Origin: Vibrio hyugaensis
GTDB taxonomy: Bacteria > Pseudomonadota > Gammaproteobacteria > Enterobacterales > Vibrionaceae
Direction of reading: 5' to 3'
Length of the DNA stretch: 64,000 bases
Assembly (NCBI RefSeq): GCF_002906655.1
Contig: NZ_CP025795.1
Span: 868,001 to 932,000 of the forward strand
Shown: one piece after another, positions 25,996-35,067 of the stretch
Layout: the number at the start of each line of letters is the position of its first letter
Position numbering within the stretch: position 1 is the first letter of the stretch
Made by a program: the position numbers and the translations under genes
The notes under the pieces: model-generated
Seen by the model: only the letters and a program-made list of their open reading frames with translations
Told to the model about the DNA's origin: nothing
Database searches by the model: none

Positions 25996-28314
25996 ATGAC
26001 TCAGTGGGCATGTTGGAAGCAGGCTGTAATCGGTCTTGCGGCGCTCGTCAGTTTTTCTCTGTTTGCTCAGGAAGTAACGTCGAATACCCCAAAATCTATC
26101 CAATCTTCAACATTAACGTATGTAGGCAGTGAAGCGTGTGTTGATTGCCACAAGAAAGAAACCGAAGCGTGGCAAGGTTCTCATCACGATATGGCGATGC
26201 GTCATGCTGATGCGGAATCCGTTCTCGGTGATTTCAATGACCACACGTTTACTTTTGAAGGTAAACCAAACCGCTTCTACCGCAAAGGGGAAGAGTATTG
26301 GGTCAACATCCAAGGGCCTGATGGGGAGTGGCACGACTACAAAATCAGCTACACCTTTGCGTGGGAGCCGCTTCAACAATACATGGTGGAATTCGAAGAC
26401 GGACGTGTGCAGTTAATTCCTTTCGCTTGGGATTCGAGAACCAAGCAAGAAGGCGGACAGCGCTGGTTCCATCTCTATCCAGATACGACGCCAAAAGACG
26501 AATTCTATTGGACCAATACTGGCCAAAACTGGAATTTCATGTGCGCGGATTGCCATTCAACCAATCTAGAAAAGAACTATGATGCCAAAGCGAATACCTA
26601 TGCGACGACTTGGTCGGAAATTAATGTCGGTTGTGAAGCGTGTCATGGCCCTGCTAGCGAACATATAGAACTTGCCAAACAAGCGGAAAAATCTGGGAAT
26701 ACCATCGCCTCAGCGAACCATTATGGTTTTGACCGAGATTTAGGAATGGCAGTAAAAGAATGGGTCTATGAAGAGGGGCACAGCACGCTGCAACCGAAAG
26801 AAATTGCGATGACTCATCAAGTTCAAACGTGTGCGCAGTGCCATAGCCGTCGTACACAGTTAAATGAAAGTGCAGACCACGTTAAAGGCTCCTTCTTAGA
26901 TAAATATCGCCTCAGCCTAATTACACCAGAGCTCTATTATCATGATGGTCAGATTTACGATGAAGACTACGTTTACGGTTCATTTTTGCAGTCTGCCATG
27001 GCAGAGAAAGGGGTAACCTGTACCAACTGTCATGATCCTCATACCGCAGAGCTAAAAATCCCTGAAGAAGCGGTTTGTGCTCAGTGCCATATTGCGTCTG
27101 ACTACATGCCGGAGAATCACACTTTCCATGAGGCAAATACTGAGGCGTCCCAATGCACAACTTGTCACATGCCGGAAACGACCTACATGCAAGTTGACCC
27201 GCGTCGTGACCACAGCTGGCATGTGCCGCGTCCGGATCTGAGCCAGCACATCAATACGCCAAACGTCTGTACATCATGTCATGAAGACGAAACCAATCAG
27301 TGGGCTGTTCAGAAAATAGGCGAATGGTTCCCGAATTCGAAATACCGCAATCAACAACACTTTGCAGTAGCATTCTACGCCGATTCTATTGGTCATCGCG
27401 GTGCGCCTGATGCGTTAGCTTACTCCGCTCAAGACGCATCGTTAAGTGACATTATTCGTGCCTCCGCGTTAGAGCGCATGGGCGGCAATACCGGACAAAA
27501 CACCTTAGTGTCATTGGCAAGAGCTGTGAAACATGACAGCGATATGATTCGTCTAGGGGCTGTTGCCGGGTCTTCTGGTTATGAGTTCAGTGACCGCTGG
27601 CAAATCCTCGAACCATTACTCAGCGACCCAGTCTTATCAGTACGTGCAGAAGCCGCAGGCGCACTGGTTCGCCATTATCCAGAGATGAATCCGCTGCAAC
27701 GTGACAAGATCAAACAGCCGTTGGAAGATTACATCGCAATCCAACGCTTTAACACTGACCGAGGCTTTGGGCGAACGAACCTTGCGAATGTCTATCGAGA
27801 CCTTGGTGAAACAGACAAAGCCATTGCGTCTTACCAAAAAGCCATTGAAATAGAGCCTTATTTTGAGAACAGCTACGCCAACTTAGCCGACTTGTATCGT
27901 GCTCAGGGCAACGACAAAAAAGCATTAGAAACCCTGATGGCAGGGATTGAAGCTCAGCCAAAATCGAGTGCATTGCCATACAGCGCGGGTTTAGCTTGGT
28001 TACGAGTGGGTGACAGTGTGAAAGCAAACCAATACTTAAAACAAGCGGCGGAAACCTCAGAGCAAAACCCACAATATTGGTATGTTTATGGGCTCGCTCT
28101 GGAGAAATCAGATGTGCTTGCTGCCAGTAAAGCGTTGAACACCGCTTACAAAGTGGGAGGCAACCCACAGCACCTGTTTGCGGAGTGTGAAGTATTAGCG
28201 CGCAACTACAAAGAAGGTGCGGTTGCCTTTGCATTCGAGCAATGTGTCAAGCAATTGGGTGAGTTTGCGCCCGCAGATGTCGTTCAACGCTTGAGAGCTT
28301 CTATAAATCAATAG
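25996..28314 (+). CDS. Octaheme cytochrome c fused to HEAT/TPR repeats
   Basis: I choose the ATG at 25996, preceded by AAGGA, rather than the in-frame ATG at 25945. The 772-residue protein has a signal peptide ending near LFAQ. Eight CxxCH haem motifs follow in the order CVDCH (48-52), CADCH, CEACH, CAQCH, CTNCH, CAQCH, CTTCH and CTSCH (about 425). After residue 450 come HEAT-like helices (RWQILEPLLSDP) and TPR units (ANVYRDLGETDKAIASYQKA). It should be a periplasmic electron-transfer or redox protein with a protein-binding tail. Similar multihaem-TPR fusions are known as uncharacterised cytochrome c family proteins. It lies between sulfatases and overlaps the 3' end of the convergent LysR gene by 14 bp. 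A haem-less relative is at 53896. Confidence 0.9.
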   Translation: MTQWACWKQAVIGLAALVSFSLFAQEVTSNTPKSIQSSTLTYVGSEACVDCHKKETEAWQGSHHDMAMRHADAESVLGDFNDHTFTFEGKPNRFYRKGEEYWVNIQGPDGEWHDYKISYTFAWEPLQQYMVEFEDGRVQLIPFAWDSRTKQEGGQRWFHLYPDTTPKDEFYWTNTGQNWNFMCADCHSTNLEKNYDAKANTYATTWSEINVGCEACHGPASEHIELAKQAEKSGNTIASANHYGFDRDLGMAVKEWVYEEGHSTLQPKEIAMTHQVQTCAQCHSRRTQLNESADHVKGSFLDKYRLSLITPELYYHDGQIYDEDYVYGSFLQSAMAEKGVTCTNCHDPHTAELKIPEEAVCAQCHIASDYMPENHTFHEANTEASQCTTCHMPETTYMQVDPRRDHSWHVPRPDLSQHINTPNVCTSCHEDETNQWAVQKIGEWFPNSKYRNQQHFAVAFYADSIGHRGAPDALAYSAQDASLSDIIRASALERMGGNTGQNTLVSLARAVKHDSDMIRLGAVAGSSGYEFSDRWQILEPLLSDPVLSVRAEAAGALVRHYPEMNPLQRDKIKQPLEDYIAIQRFNTDRGFGRTNLANVYRDLGETDKAIASYQKAIEIEPYFENSYANLADLYRAQGNDKKALETLMAGIEAQPKSSALPYSAGLAWLRVGDSVKANQYLKQAAETSEQNPQYWYVYGLALEKSDVLAASKALNTAYKVGGNPQHLFAECEVLARNYKEGAVAFAFEQCVKQLGEFAPADVVQRLRASINQ

Positions 28315-29170
28315 GTGCCGCGTGAGCAAACTCTAGTTGCTGCTTAATCTGTTCCCTCAAGCGCTGATGAGCGGGGTTACGCTCATCGCGTTTGTGGTAA
28401 ACGAATTTGTAGGGGATTCGGTCAATTTCAATCGGGCACTCAAGGATTTGCAACTTGAGTGCCTTACTCCATTTCATAGCAAATGAACGCGATACCACGC
28501 CAAGGCAATCACGTTGAGCCACATACATGGCCATTCCTGCTAACGATGATGTCACGATCTCGACATTTCGCTCCTGAATTGGCTCTTTTGCCAACTGTTC
28601 AAAGCCAGAAGTGTTGTTCCACTTGCCGGAAAACATGCAGTGACTTTCGCGATAGAAATCTTCTTTACTCAGTGAACCTTGGACTCTTGGGTGATTTTGA
28701 CGACAGATGATCACGGCTGGTTCGTCATAGGCTGTTTCAATCACGAATGACGAATCTTTGGTAATGATTGTATCGATCACTAAGTCCATTTTTTGCTGAC
28801 GGATCTGCTCAAACAGCAAGTACTTTTCAGGTGGGGATTCGTGAAATACCACATTATCAATCGGATTTAAGCTATGGAGCAGGGTTTCAGAGCAGGAAAC
28901 TTGAAAAGAAGTTCGCTCAGAAATGGCGTTGTCTACGATGCTCACAGCTTGACGAAACTGTGGCATGAGTTGATACGCGGTTGAAGTTGGTGCGATCCCT
29001 CGTCCTTGCTTGACGAAAAGCTGTTTTCCTACCACCTGTTCAAGCCGCTTAATCGAAGCGCTCACAGCCGGTTGCGTAAGGCCTAAATGGTCGGCCGCTT
29101 TGGTGTAGGACTGATACTCAGCAACCACCAAGAAAGTTTGAATCAAGTTTAAGTCCATCTTGTTACCCAT
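28301..29170 (-). CDS. LysR-family transcriptional regulator (candidate sulfatase-locus regulator)
   Basis: The 289-residue LysR regulator has an N-terminal winged helix-turn-helix (DLNLIQTFLVVAEYQSYTKAADHLGLTQPAVSASIKRLE) and a C-terminal effector-binding domain. The start could be the first ATG or the ATG four codons later at 29158. It is divergent from sulfatase 3 and converges on the octaheme cytochrome gene, which by LysR precedent makes sulfatase 3 its most likely target. The inducer is unknown. Confidence 0.9.
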   Translation of the reverse strand: MGNKMDLNLIQTFLVVAEYQSYTKAADHLGLTQPAVSASIKRLEQVVGKQLFVKQGRGIAPTSTAYQLMPQFRQAVSIVDNAISERTSFQVSCSETLLHSLNPIDNVVFHESPPEKYLLFEQIRQQKMDLVIDTIITKDSSFVIETAYDEPAVIICRQNHPRVQGSLSKEDFYRESHCMFSGKWNNTSGFEQLAKEPIQERNVEIVTSSLAGMAMYVAQRDCLGVVSRSFAMKWSKALKLQILECPIEIDRIPYKFVYHKRDERNPAHQRLREQIKQQLEFAHAAPIDL

Positions 29171-29296
29171 AAACTAAATTTATATATCAACGTATCTGAA
29201 CTCTATTTATCCGTCAAATAACAAGTTTTATCTTAATCAAATCTTGGTATCTGAGTTTTCACCAAGATTAGCAGCAACGGATTTATGGAGCCCTTT
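29171..29296. promoter_or_regulatory. LysR/sulfatase 3 divergent promoter region with 9-bp hairpin
   Basis: The gap holds a perfect 9-bp inverted repeat, AATCTTGGT (29240-29248) with ACCAAGATT (29261-29269), separated by 12 bases. It ends 27 bases before the sulfatase 3 start. It may be an operator or a 5'-UTR hairpin. An ATAAA/TTTAT dyad is also present next to the LysR start. Confidence 0.45.
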
Positions 29297-30814
29297 ATGG
29301 CAAACCACGATAAAAAACGCGGCAAGAAGCTGGTATTAAACGCTTGTACGCTTGCGATCGGAGCGGCATCAGCGACCGCTTATTCGGCAGAACAGCCAAA
29401 CATTCTCGTTATCTTTGGTGACGATGTCGGTTACTGGAACTTGAGTGCATACAACGGTGGCATGCTGGCTTACAGCACACCAAATATTGATAGCATTGCA
29501 AGAGATGGTGCTAAGTTTACGAACTTCTACGCTCAGCAAAGCTCAACCGCTGGGCGCTCTGCGTTCATCACAGGACAAATGCCAAAACGTACTGGCTTGT
29601 CTAAAGTGGGTTTGCCAGGAGCGAAAGAGGGGATTTCTGAGAAAGATCCAACCATCGCGACACTGCTACGTGACCTCGGTTACGCAACGGGTCAATTTGG
29701 TAAAAACCACCTTGGCGATCGCGATGAACACTTGCCGACCAACCACGGTTTCGACGAGTTTTTCGGTAACCTTTACCACTTAAACGCGGAAGAAGAGCCG
29801 GAGAACGTAGACTACCCACAAGATCCTGAATTTAAGAAGAAGTTCGGTCCTCGTGGTGTGATCCACTCTTATGCGGATGGCAAGATTGAAGACACGGGCC
29901 CATTGACGCGCAAACGCATGGAAACGGTCGATGACGAGTTCCTAGATGAAGCTGAGAAGTTTATCGAGAAACAAGTCAAAGCCGACAAACCATTCTTTAC
30001 GTGGTTTAACACCACGCGCATGCACAACTTCACGCACGTTCCAGACGACTACAAAGGAAAAACAGGCGCAGGTTTCTATGCCGATGGTGTGAAGCAACAC
30101 GATGACCAAATTGGTCACTTGCTCAATAAGATTAAAGATCTTGGCGTTGATGATAACACCATCATTGTTTACACCACAGATAATGGCCCAATGATCAACT
30201 TGTGGCCGGACGCGGGTATGACACCATTCCGCAGTGAGAAAAACACCGGTTGGGAAGGTGGCTTCCGCGTTCCTGCAGTGATCAAGTGGCCGGGCCATAT
30301 CCAAGCGGGTACAACGCTTAATGGCATTGTGTCTCTGGAAGATTTTTTACCAACCTTGGTGGCTGCTGCAGGCAACAGCAACGTCAAAGAAGAACTGTTG
30401 AAAGGCAAGAAAGTGGGCGACATGAACTACAACGTTCACTTAGACGGTTACAACCAACTGCCATACCTAACGGGTAAAACGGACAAGTCTGCTCGTAACG
30501 AGTTTGTTTACTGGAGTGACGACGGTGATTTGCTGGCTTTACGCTACGGTAAATACAAATATCACTTCTTGATTCAAGAAAACGAAACGGGTTTGGATAT
30601 CTGGAAGAAACCATTTACCAAACTCCGCGTACCACAAATCTATGATTTGAGTATCGACCCATTTGAGCGTGGCGATACTGGCATGGGTTACGACCGTTGG
30701 ATGTACGAACGTTCATTCTTGATGATGCCAGCGGTTGAAAAAGTAAAAGAGGTCATGGATACCTTCAAAGAGTACCCACCGCGTATGGCTCCGGGCTCGT
30801 TTGTTCCGAAATAA
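29297..30814 (+). CDS. Periplasmic sulfatase 3 (Ser-type, arylsulfatase family)
   Basis: The start at 29297 is preferred because GGAG lies between it and an upstream in-frame ATG (29285). The 505-residue product has a lysine-rich N-terminus and a signal peptide ending near TAYSA. NILVIFGDD supplies Asp42/Asp43. The position of the formylglycine precursor is a serine, Ser83 (STAGR), encoded by TCA, making this a Ser-type sulfatase. Sulfatases 1 and 2 have Cys here. GKNHLGD, TTDNGP and WEGGFRVP follow. By family knowledge Ser-type sulfatases depend on anSME (AtsB-type) maturases and cannot use aerobic FGE; an anSME gene follows at 31175. Confidence 0.93.
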   Translation: MANHDKKRGKKLVLNACTLAIGAASATAYSAEQPNILVIFGDDVGYWNLSAYNGGMLAYSTPNIDSIARDGAKFTNFYAQQSSTAGRSAFITGQMPKRTGLSKVGLPGAKEGISEKDPTIATLLRDLGYATGQFGKNHLGDRDEHLPTNHGFDEFFGNLYHLNAEEEPENVDYPQDPEFKKKFGPRGVIHSYADGKIEDTGPLTRKRMETVDDEFLDEAEKFIEKQVKADKPFFTWFNTTRMHNFTHVPDDYKGKTGAGFYADGVKQHDDQIGHLLNKIKDLGVDDNTIIVYTTDNGPMINLWPDAGMTPFRSEKNTGWEGGFRVPAVIKWPGHIQAGTTLNGIVSLEDFLPTLVAAAGNSNVKEELLKGKKVGDMNYNVHLDGYNQLPYLTGKTDKSARNEFVYWSDDGDLLALRYGKYKYHFLIQENETGLDIWKKPFTKLRVPQIYDLSIDPFERGDTGMGYDRWMYERSFLMMPAVEKVKEVMDTFKEYPPRMAPGSFVPK

Positions 30815-30830
30815 CGTTTTGTCCATAGGT

Positions 30831-31101
30831 CTATACCCAAGTAACCTCGAGATGCTAGGTTCAGCGAGAATGACTTGGTTTGTAGACGCGGCGCCGATTT
30901 AAAGGTCTAGTGGGTCTAAATCAAGAATCGGCAACAAAGTATGCAAGCCAAGGCAACTCGCCCTTCGGGAGCGTGTCATTGACCCGATTGCTGCGTCAAA
31001 CAACTTGGAAAGAGCTGGCTATTACGCTGCGTTGTTTTCCTTGAACTCGACTCAATGACAACGCTCTGAATCCTACATCTTGAAGTCACTTGGGTATATA
31101 G
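30831..31101. repeat. Imperfect inverted-repeat element (MITE-like), about 271 bp
   Basis: The gap between sulfatase 3 and anSME 1 is almost filled by an element whose ends are inverted repeats. Bases 30833-30854 match the reverse complement of 31076-31097 at 19 of 22 positions, and weaker similarity continues inward for about 20 bases (GGTTCAGCG against GATTCAGAGCG). It contains no ORF of note. The end motif ATACCCAAGT resembles short intergenic repeats that I recall as common in Vibrio genomes. No clear target-site duplication was identified. Confidence 0.7.
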
Positions 31102-31174
31102 ACCCTAGTTATTGTCCTTAAATACAGCGCCCAACTTGGGCGCTGACTTTCTTTTGCTTTCGAGATCGCTCTTT

Positions 31175-32491
31175 ATGAAAAAACAAACTCACATTCATAC
31201 TACTCAAATGGCATTAACACCCCTCAAAACGGCGTTTGCATCTAATAGTGATAAAGTCGAACGACGTTTTCACGTGATGGCGAAACCGGGCGGGGCAAAA
31301 TGCAATATCGATTGTCAGTACTGTTTTTATCTGCACAAAGATGAATTACTCAATCAAGGTACTCAGCCAAAAATGGATGATGCAACACTTGAGGCATTCA
31401 TAAAGAGCTATATCGAAAGCCAAGATGGTGACGAGATTGTGTTTTCTTGGCAAGGTGGCGAACCAACATTACTGGGCTTGGATTACTTCAAGAAGATTGT
31501 AGAGCTGCAGAACAAACACGCTAAACAAGGTGTTCGCATCGAAAACGACCTTCAAACTAATGGTCTGTTATTGAATGAAGCTTGGTGTCAGTTTCTCCAC
31601 GACCATGGGTTTTTGGTTGGGTTATCGATAGATGGTCCTGAGTTTATTCACGACAAATACCGTAAAACCCGAAGTGGAAAACCGACGTTTCAACGAGTCA
31701 TGCAAGCCGTTGATCTAATGAAGCGTAATAAGGTGTCATTCAATGCTCTGGTGACAGTAAACCGCTTCAATGCCAAATACCCTCTGGAAGTGTATCGCTT
31801 CCTTACTCAAGAGCTCGGTGTTACTTATATCCAATTCACACCTTGTGTCGAGCCACGCTCTTTCACTCAAACCGCTCCGCATTTCTGGAAAGAAAACATG
31901 TCTCCAAAACTTGGCAGCGAATTAGCAAAGCCGGGACATTTGATGTCAGTGGTTACGGACTGGTCGGTCGATGCAGAAGAGTGGGGCGAGTTTCTGATTG
32001 CTGTATTTGAAGAATGGGTGAACAACGATCTTGGCAGAGTCTTGGTCAACCTTTTCGAAACCGCTGTCGCGCAAGTGATGGGGATGCCTTCGCAGTTGTG
32101 TGTTAGCGCAGAGTTCTGCGGCAAAGGCCTAGCGATTGAACACAATGGGGATGTGTTTAGCTGTGATCACTACGTTTATCCGGAATACCAACTGGCTAAC
32201 ATTCATGACCGATCTCTGAATGAAATTGCAATCTCAACTCGTCAATACAGCTTTGGCATGGCGAAAAAGTCTTCTTTGCCGCAATACTGCCTTGATTGCC
32301 CATATTTGCAGTATTGCTGGGGAGAATGCCCAAAAAATCGGCTACTTACCGCGCCGAATGGTGAGGCTGGTCTAAACTACTTGTGTCCGGGAATAAAAAT
32401 GTTCTTTGATCATTCGCTGCCAATTCTGGTTGGCATATCAAGGTTAATAAAGTCTTACAACTCAGGTGAATATAGCGAATATAACCTTTAG
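31175..32491 (+). CDS. Anaerobic sulfatase-maturating enzyme 1 (radical SAM/SPASM)
   Basis: The enzyme oxidises the active-site Cys or Ser of a sulfatase to formylglycine in the cytoplasm using S-adenosylmethionine and three Fe-S clusters. From the ATG at 31175 (438 residues) the radical-SAM cluster motif is Cys43-x3-Cys47-x2-Cys50 (CNIDCQYC). The SPASM cysteines appear in QLCVSAEFCGKGLAIEHNGDVFSCDHYVYP and the terminal CLDCPYLQYCWGECPKNR block, diagnostic of anSME. A TTG far upstream extends the frame into the repeat element and is unlikely as a start. Sulfatase 3 is directly upstream and the moxR operon 65 bp downstream. A second copy lies at 52564. Confidence 0.93.
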   Translation: MKKQTHIHTTQMALTPLKTAFASNSDKVERRFHVMAKPGGAKCNIDCQYCFYLHKDELLNQGTQPKMDDATLEAFIKSYIESQDGDEIVFSWQGGEPTLLGLDYFKKIVELQNKHAKQGVRIENDLQTNGLLLNEAWCQFLHDHGFLVGLSIDGPEFIHDKYRKTRSGKPTFQRVMQAVDLMKRNKVSFNALVTVNRFNAKYPLEVYRFLTQELGVTYIQFTPCVEPRSFTQTAPHFWKENMSPKLGSELAKPGHLMSVVTDWSVDAEEWGEFLIAVFEEWVNNDLGRVLVNLFETAVAQVMGMPSQLCVSAEFCGKGLAIEHNGDVFSCDHYVYPEYQLANIHDRSLNEIAISTRQYSFGMAKKSSLPQYCLDCPYLQYCWGECPKNRLLTAPNGEAGLNYLCPGIKMFFDHSLPILVGISRLIKSYNSGEYSEYNL

Positions 32492-32556
32492 TTATTACTT
32501 TCAGTCTTATACTCAACTTTTAACGCTCAGGCTCCCGTAAACTCAATAGGTAGACT

Positions 32557-33540
32557 ATGAACCACGCACAACAAGCCATTAATGAATTAATCGAACAAAC
32601 TGAAAAAAGCGTCATTGGACAAAGCCATGTGGTTCAGGCTTTGGTGATAGGGTTACTGACCAATGGTCACGTACTTTTAGAGGGCTTACCGGGAACGGCA
32701 AAAACGCGCTCGGTGAAGTCGCTTGCGAACCTACTTAATACCAGTTTTGGTCGTATTCAGTTTACCCCAGACTTATTACCTTCTGACGTAACAGGTACCG
32801 AAGTGTACCAAGAGCTGGATGGCAAGCCTCAGCTTCACTTCCAGCCGGGTCCAATTTTCAACAGTATTGTGTTGGCGGATGAGGTGAACCGTGCGCCAGC
32901 AAAAGTACAAGCCGCACTGCTAGAAGCAATGGCAGAAGGTACGATCACAGTGGGTGATAAGACACACGTCTTGCCTGAGTTGTTCATGGTGCTTGCAACG
33001 CAAAACCCTGTGGAGCAAGAGGGGACGTATCCATTGCCAGAAGCGCAGATGGACCGTTTTATCATGAAAGTGACTGTTGATTACCCAGAAGATGAAGCCG
33101 AGCGCGATATCATTCGTCTGGTACGCAGTGAAGAGTTGGGTTCAGAAACCAGTAATGAGCTAGTGACGCCAAAACACATCGAGCCTGAATTAGTGATTGA
33201 AGCGCGTCGCCAACTTCCTTCTATAGCCGTGTCTGAATTAGTCGAAAGCTACATCGTAGCGTTGGTAATGGCGACACGTAAACCAGAGCGTTACGCCGAT
33301 TCCCAGCTACAAAAATGGATCGAAATCGGTGCGAGTCCTCGTGCATCTATCTCGTTAGACAAATGTGCGCGAGCTTATGCTTGGTTGCAAGGCCGTGACC
33401 ACGTCACGCCTGATGACGTGCGTGCAATGGTGCCATCGGTGCTGGGACATCGCTTCTCACTTTCTTACGATGCACTTGCCGATGGTGTTGATCATCAGCG
33501 CGTGGTGCAAGAGTTGCTTGATTGTGTAGAAATCGGATAA
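32557..33540 (+). CDS. MoxR-family AAA+ ATPase
   Basis: The 327-residue MoxR-type ATPase carries Walker A GLPGTAKT (43-50), Walker B VLADEVNRAP, sensor region ATQNPVEQEGTYPLPEAQMDRF and a C-terminal lid. MoxR ATPases act as chaperones with VWA-domain partners, here encoded immediately downstream. It is the first gene of a tight six-gene operon; a gap of only 12 bp with an AGGAGG-type site leads to the DUF58 gene. In bacteria such clusters are linked to envelope stress tolerance or metal insertion. Confidence 0.9.
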   Translation: MNHAQQAINELIEQTEKSVIGQSHVVQALVIGLLTNGHVLLEGLPGTAKTRSVKSLANLLNTSFGRIQFTPDLLPSDVTGTEVYQELDGKPQLHFQPGPIFNSIVLADEVNRAPAKVQAALLEAMAEGTITVGDKTHVLPELFMVLATQNPVEQEGTYPLPEAQMDRFIMKVTVDYPEDEAERDIIRLVRSEELGSETSNELVTPKHIEPELVIEARRQLPSIAVSELVESYIVALVMATRKPERYADSQLQKWIEIGASPRASISLDKCARAYAWLQGRDHVTPDDVRAMVPSVLGHRFSLSYDALADGVDHQRVVQELLDCVEIG

Positions 33541-33552
33541 GCAGGAGGGACT

Positions 33553-34515
33553 ATGGCAAAGCCAACGCTTGCTCCTCAATCCCAAGGGCTAGACCCTCGC
33601 TTGTATTGCGATTACTCCCGCTTAGTACGTTTACAAGCTCAAGCCGAATCCTTCAGCCTACTGCCGCACCTCAAAGCGGGCAGTGTGCTCTCTGGGCGAC
33701 ATAATTCCTTATTCCGTGGACGTGGTTTGAACTTTGAAGAACTGCGTCACTACCAACTGGGTGACGACATCCGAAACCTAGATTGGAAAGTCACCATGCG
33801 CACAGGCAAACCCCATGTTCGCAGTTACACCGAAGAGAAAGATCGCAATGTGATTGTCTGTGTTGATCAACGCAGTGCGATGTTTTTCGCCTCGACCGAG
33901 GTAATGAAGTCCGTGGTTGCTGCTGAAGTTGCTGCAATGTGTGGTTGGCGAATATTGAAAGATGGCGATCGTGTGGGATTTGTTATCGCTTCTGACAGCG
34001 CCTTATACCACAGTAAAGCACAGCGCTCGCAAAACGATTTACTCGCTCAACTTAAACGACTCTCTCAAGCCAACCAGCGCTTGAATGTAGACTCGCTTGA
34101 TTCAGACAAAGTGACGTTCAGCAAATGGATTGAGCTCATCAAACGGATGAAGCTAAAACAATCCACATTGATTTTTATTAGCGATTGGCGCGATTGCGAA
34201 GAGCACCACCTTGATCACCTTAAGCAGCTTCAACAGCACAACGATGTCCTCGCGGTGATGGTAAGCGATCCTTTAGAGCAGTCGCTTCCTCAAGATTTGG
34301 CGAAAGTAAAATGGGTGATTGGTGATGGTCGTTACCAACTCAACTTAGACAGTAAAGCCAAAGTCGATGCAGCCAGCGCCAGTTTGGTTGAGAAAGCCCA
34401 GTTACAACGTCAATCACTGGCACAACTCATGGCAATCAAAAAGCTGCCTCATATCGAAATCGATACAACAGGTGACCACATTACTCAATTCCAAAAACTT
34501 GTTGGAGGTCGATAA
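33553..34515 (+). CDS. DUF58-domain protein
   Basis: The 320-residue cytoplasmic protein contains the DUF58 signature around FRGRGLNFEELRHYQLGDDIRNLDWKVTMRTGKPHVRSY, with a VWA-like fold following (VIVCVDQRSAMFF). It is a standard partner of MoxR ATPases and VWA proteins; its biochemical role is unknown. A good AGGAGG site precedes the ATG. The stop codon is immediately followed by the ATG of the next gene. Confidence 0.9.
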   Translation: MAKPTLAPQSQGLDPRLYCDYSRLVRLQAQAESFSLLPHLKAGSVLSGRHNSLFRGRGLNFEELRHYQLGDDIRNLDWKVTMRTGKPHVRSYTEEKDRNVIVCVDQRSAMFFASTEVMKSVVAAEVAAMCGWRILKDGDRVGFVIASDSALYHSKAQRSQNDLLAQLKRLSQANQRLNVDSLDSDKVTFSKWIELIKRMKLKQSTLIFISDWRDCEEHHLDHLKQLQQHNDVLAVMVSDPLEQSLPQDLAKVKWVIGDGRYQLNLDSKAKVDAASASLVEKAQLQRQSLAQLMAIKKLPHIEIDTTGDHITQFQKLVGGR

Positions 34516-35067
34516 ATGACAGACTTACACACGCCTCCAAGCACGTATATTCTGCGTGAGCTGCATGACGTTGCGGTGCCAGAAAGCGTAAGCTGGGTGC
34601 CACAAACCATTGGTTGGAAGATCCTTGCAATCGTCGGTGCGATTGTCCTCATGTATGTCGGTTACCGACTGGCGCACCATTGGTGGGATAACCGTTACCG
34701 AAAAGAAGCCATCGAAGCGATTTCTCGTTTGACCCCAGCTGACGCAAGTATGCCTAAAGCGTTGTTCTCGATTTTGAAAATCGTTTTGATTCATCTCGAT
34801 AGCAGTCATGCTCGTTTATTTGATACCGCGTTCCTGCGCAAGTTAGATGAACTCAACCCTAAACATAAAGTGTTTGATGATGAAGTCTCCAAGCGATGGC
34901 TACAAAGTATCGTTGACCCAAGTGTTGAACTAGAACAAGCAGAGCGTTTACAACTGCTTGAACGTGCAACTGAGTGGGTGAAAGAGCACGATGAGAACGC
35001 TCACAACATTGAAAAGCGCACACTTGCTTACAAAGCGCGGGCATTAAAAGGAGGTCGCCATGGGTGA
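34516..35067 (+). CDS. DUF4381-domain membrane protein
   Basis: The 183-residue protein has a single membrane helix (about 34-54, GWKILAIVGAIVLMYVGYRLA) followed by a cytoplasmic helical domain. The motif LRELHDVAVPESVSWVPQT before the helix is typical of DUF4381, a family found only in MoxR/Bat operons. It overlaps the next gene by 8 bp. It probably helps to assemble or anchor the MoxR-VWA complex at the inner membrane. Confidence 0.88.
   Translation: MTDLHTPPSTYILRELHDVAVPESVSWVPQTIGWKILAIVGAIVLMYVGYRLAHHWWDNRYRKEAIEAISRLTPADASMPKALFSILKIVLIHLDSSHARLFDTAFLRKLDELNPKHKVFDDEVSKRWLQSIVDPSVELEQAERLQLLERATEWVKEHDENAHNIEKRTLAYKARALKGGRHG

Noticed and set aside
31112..31174. Upstream TTG start for anSME 1
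   Set aside because: It has no ribosome-binding site and extends the protein from beside the repeat element; the ATG at 31175 is a better start.
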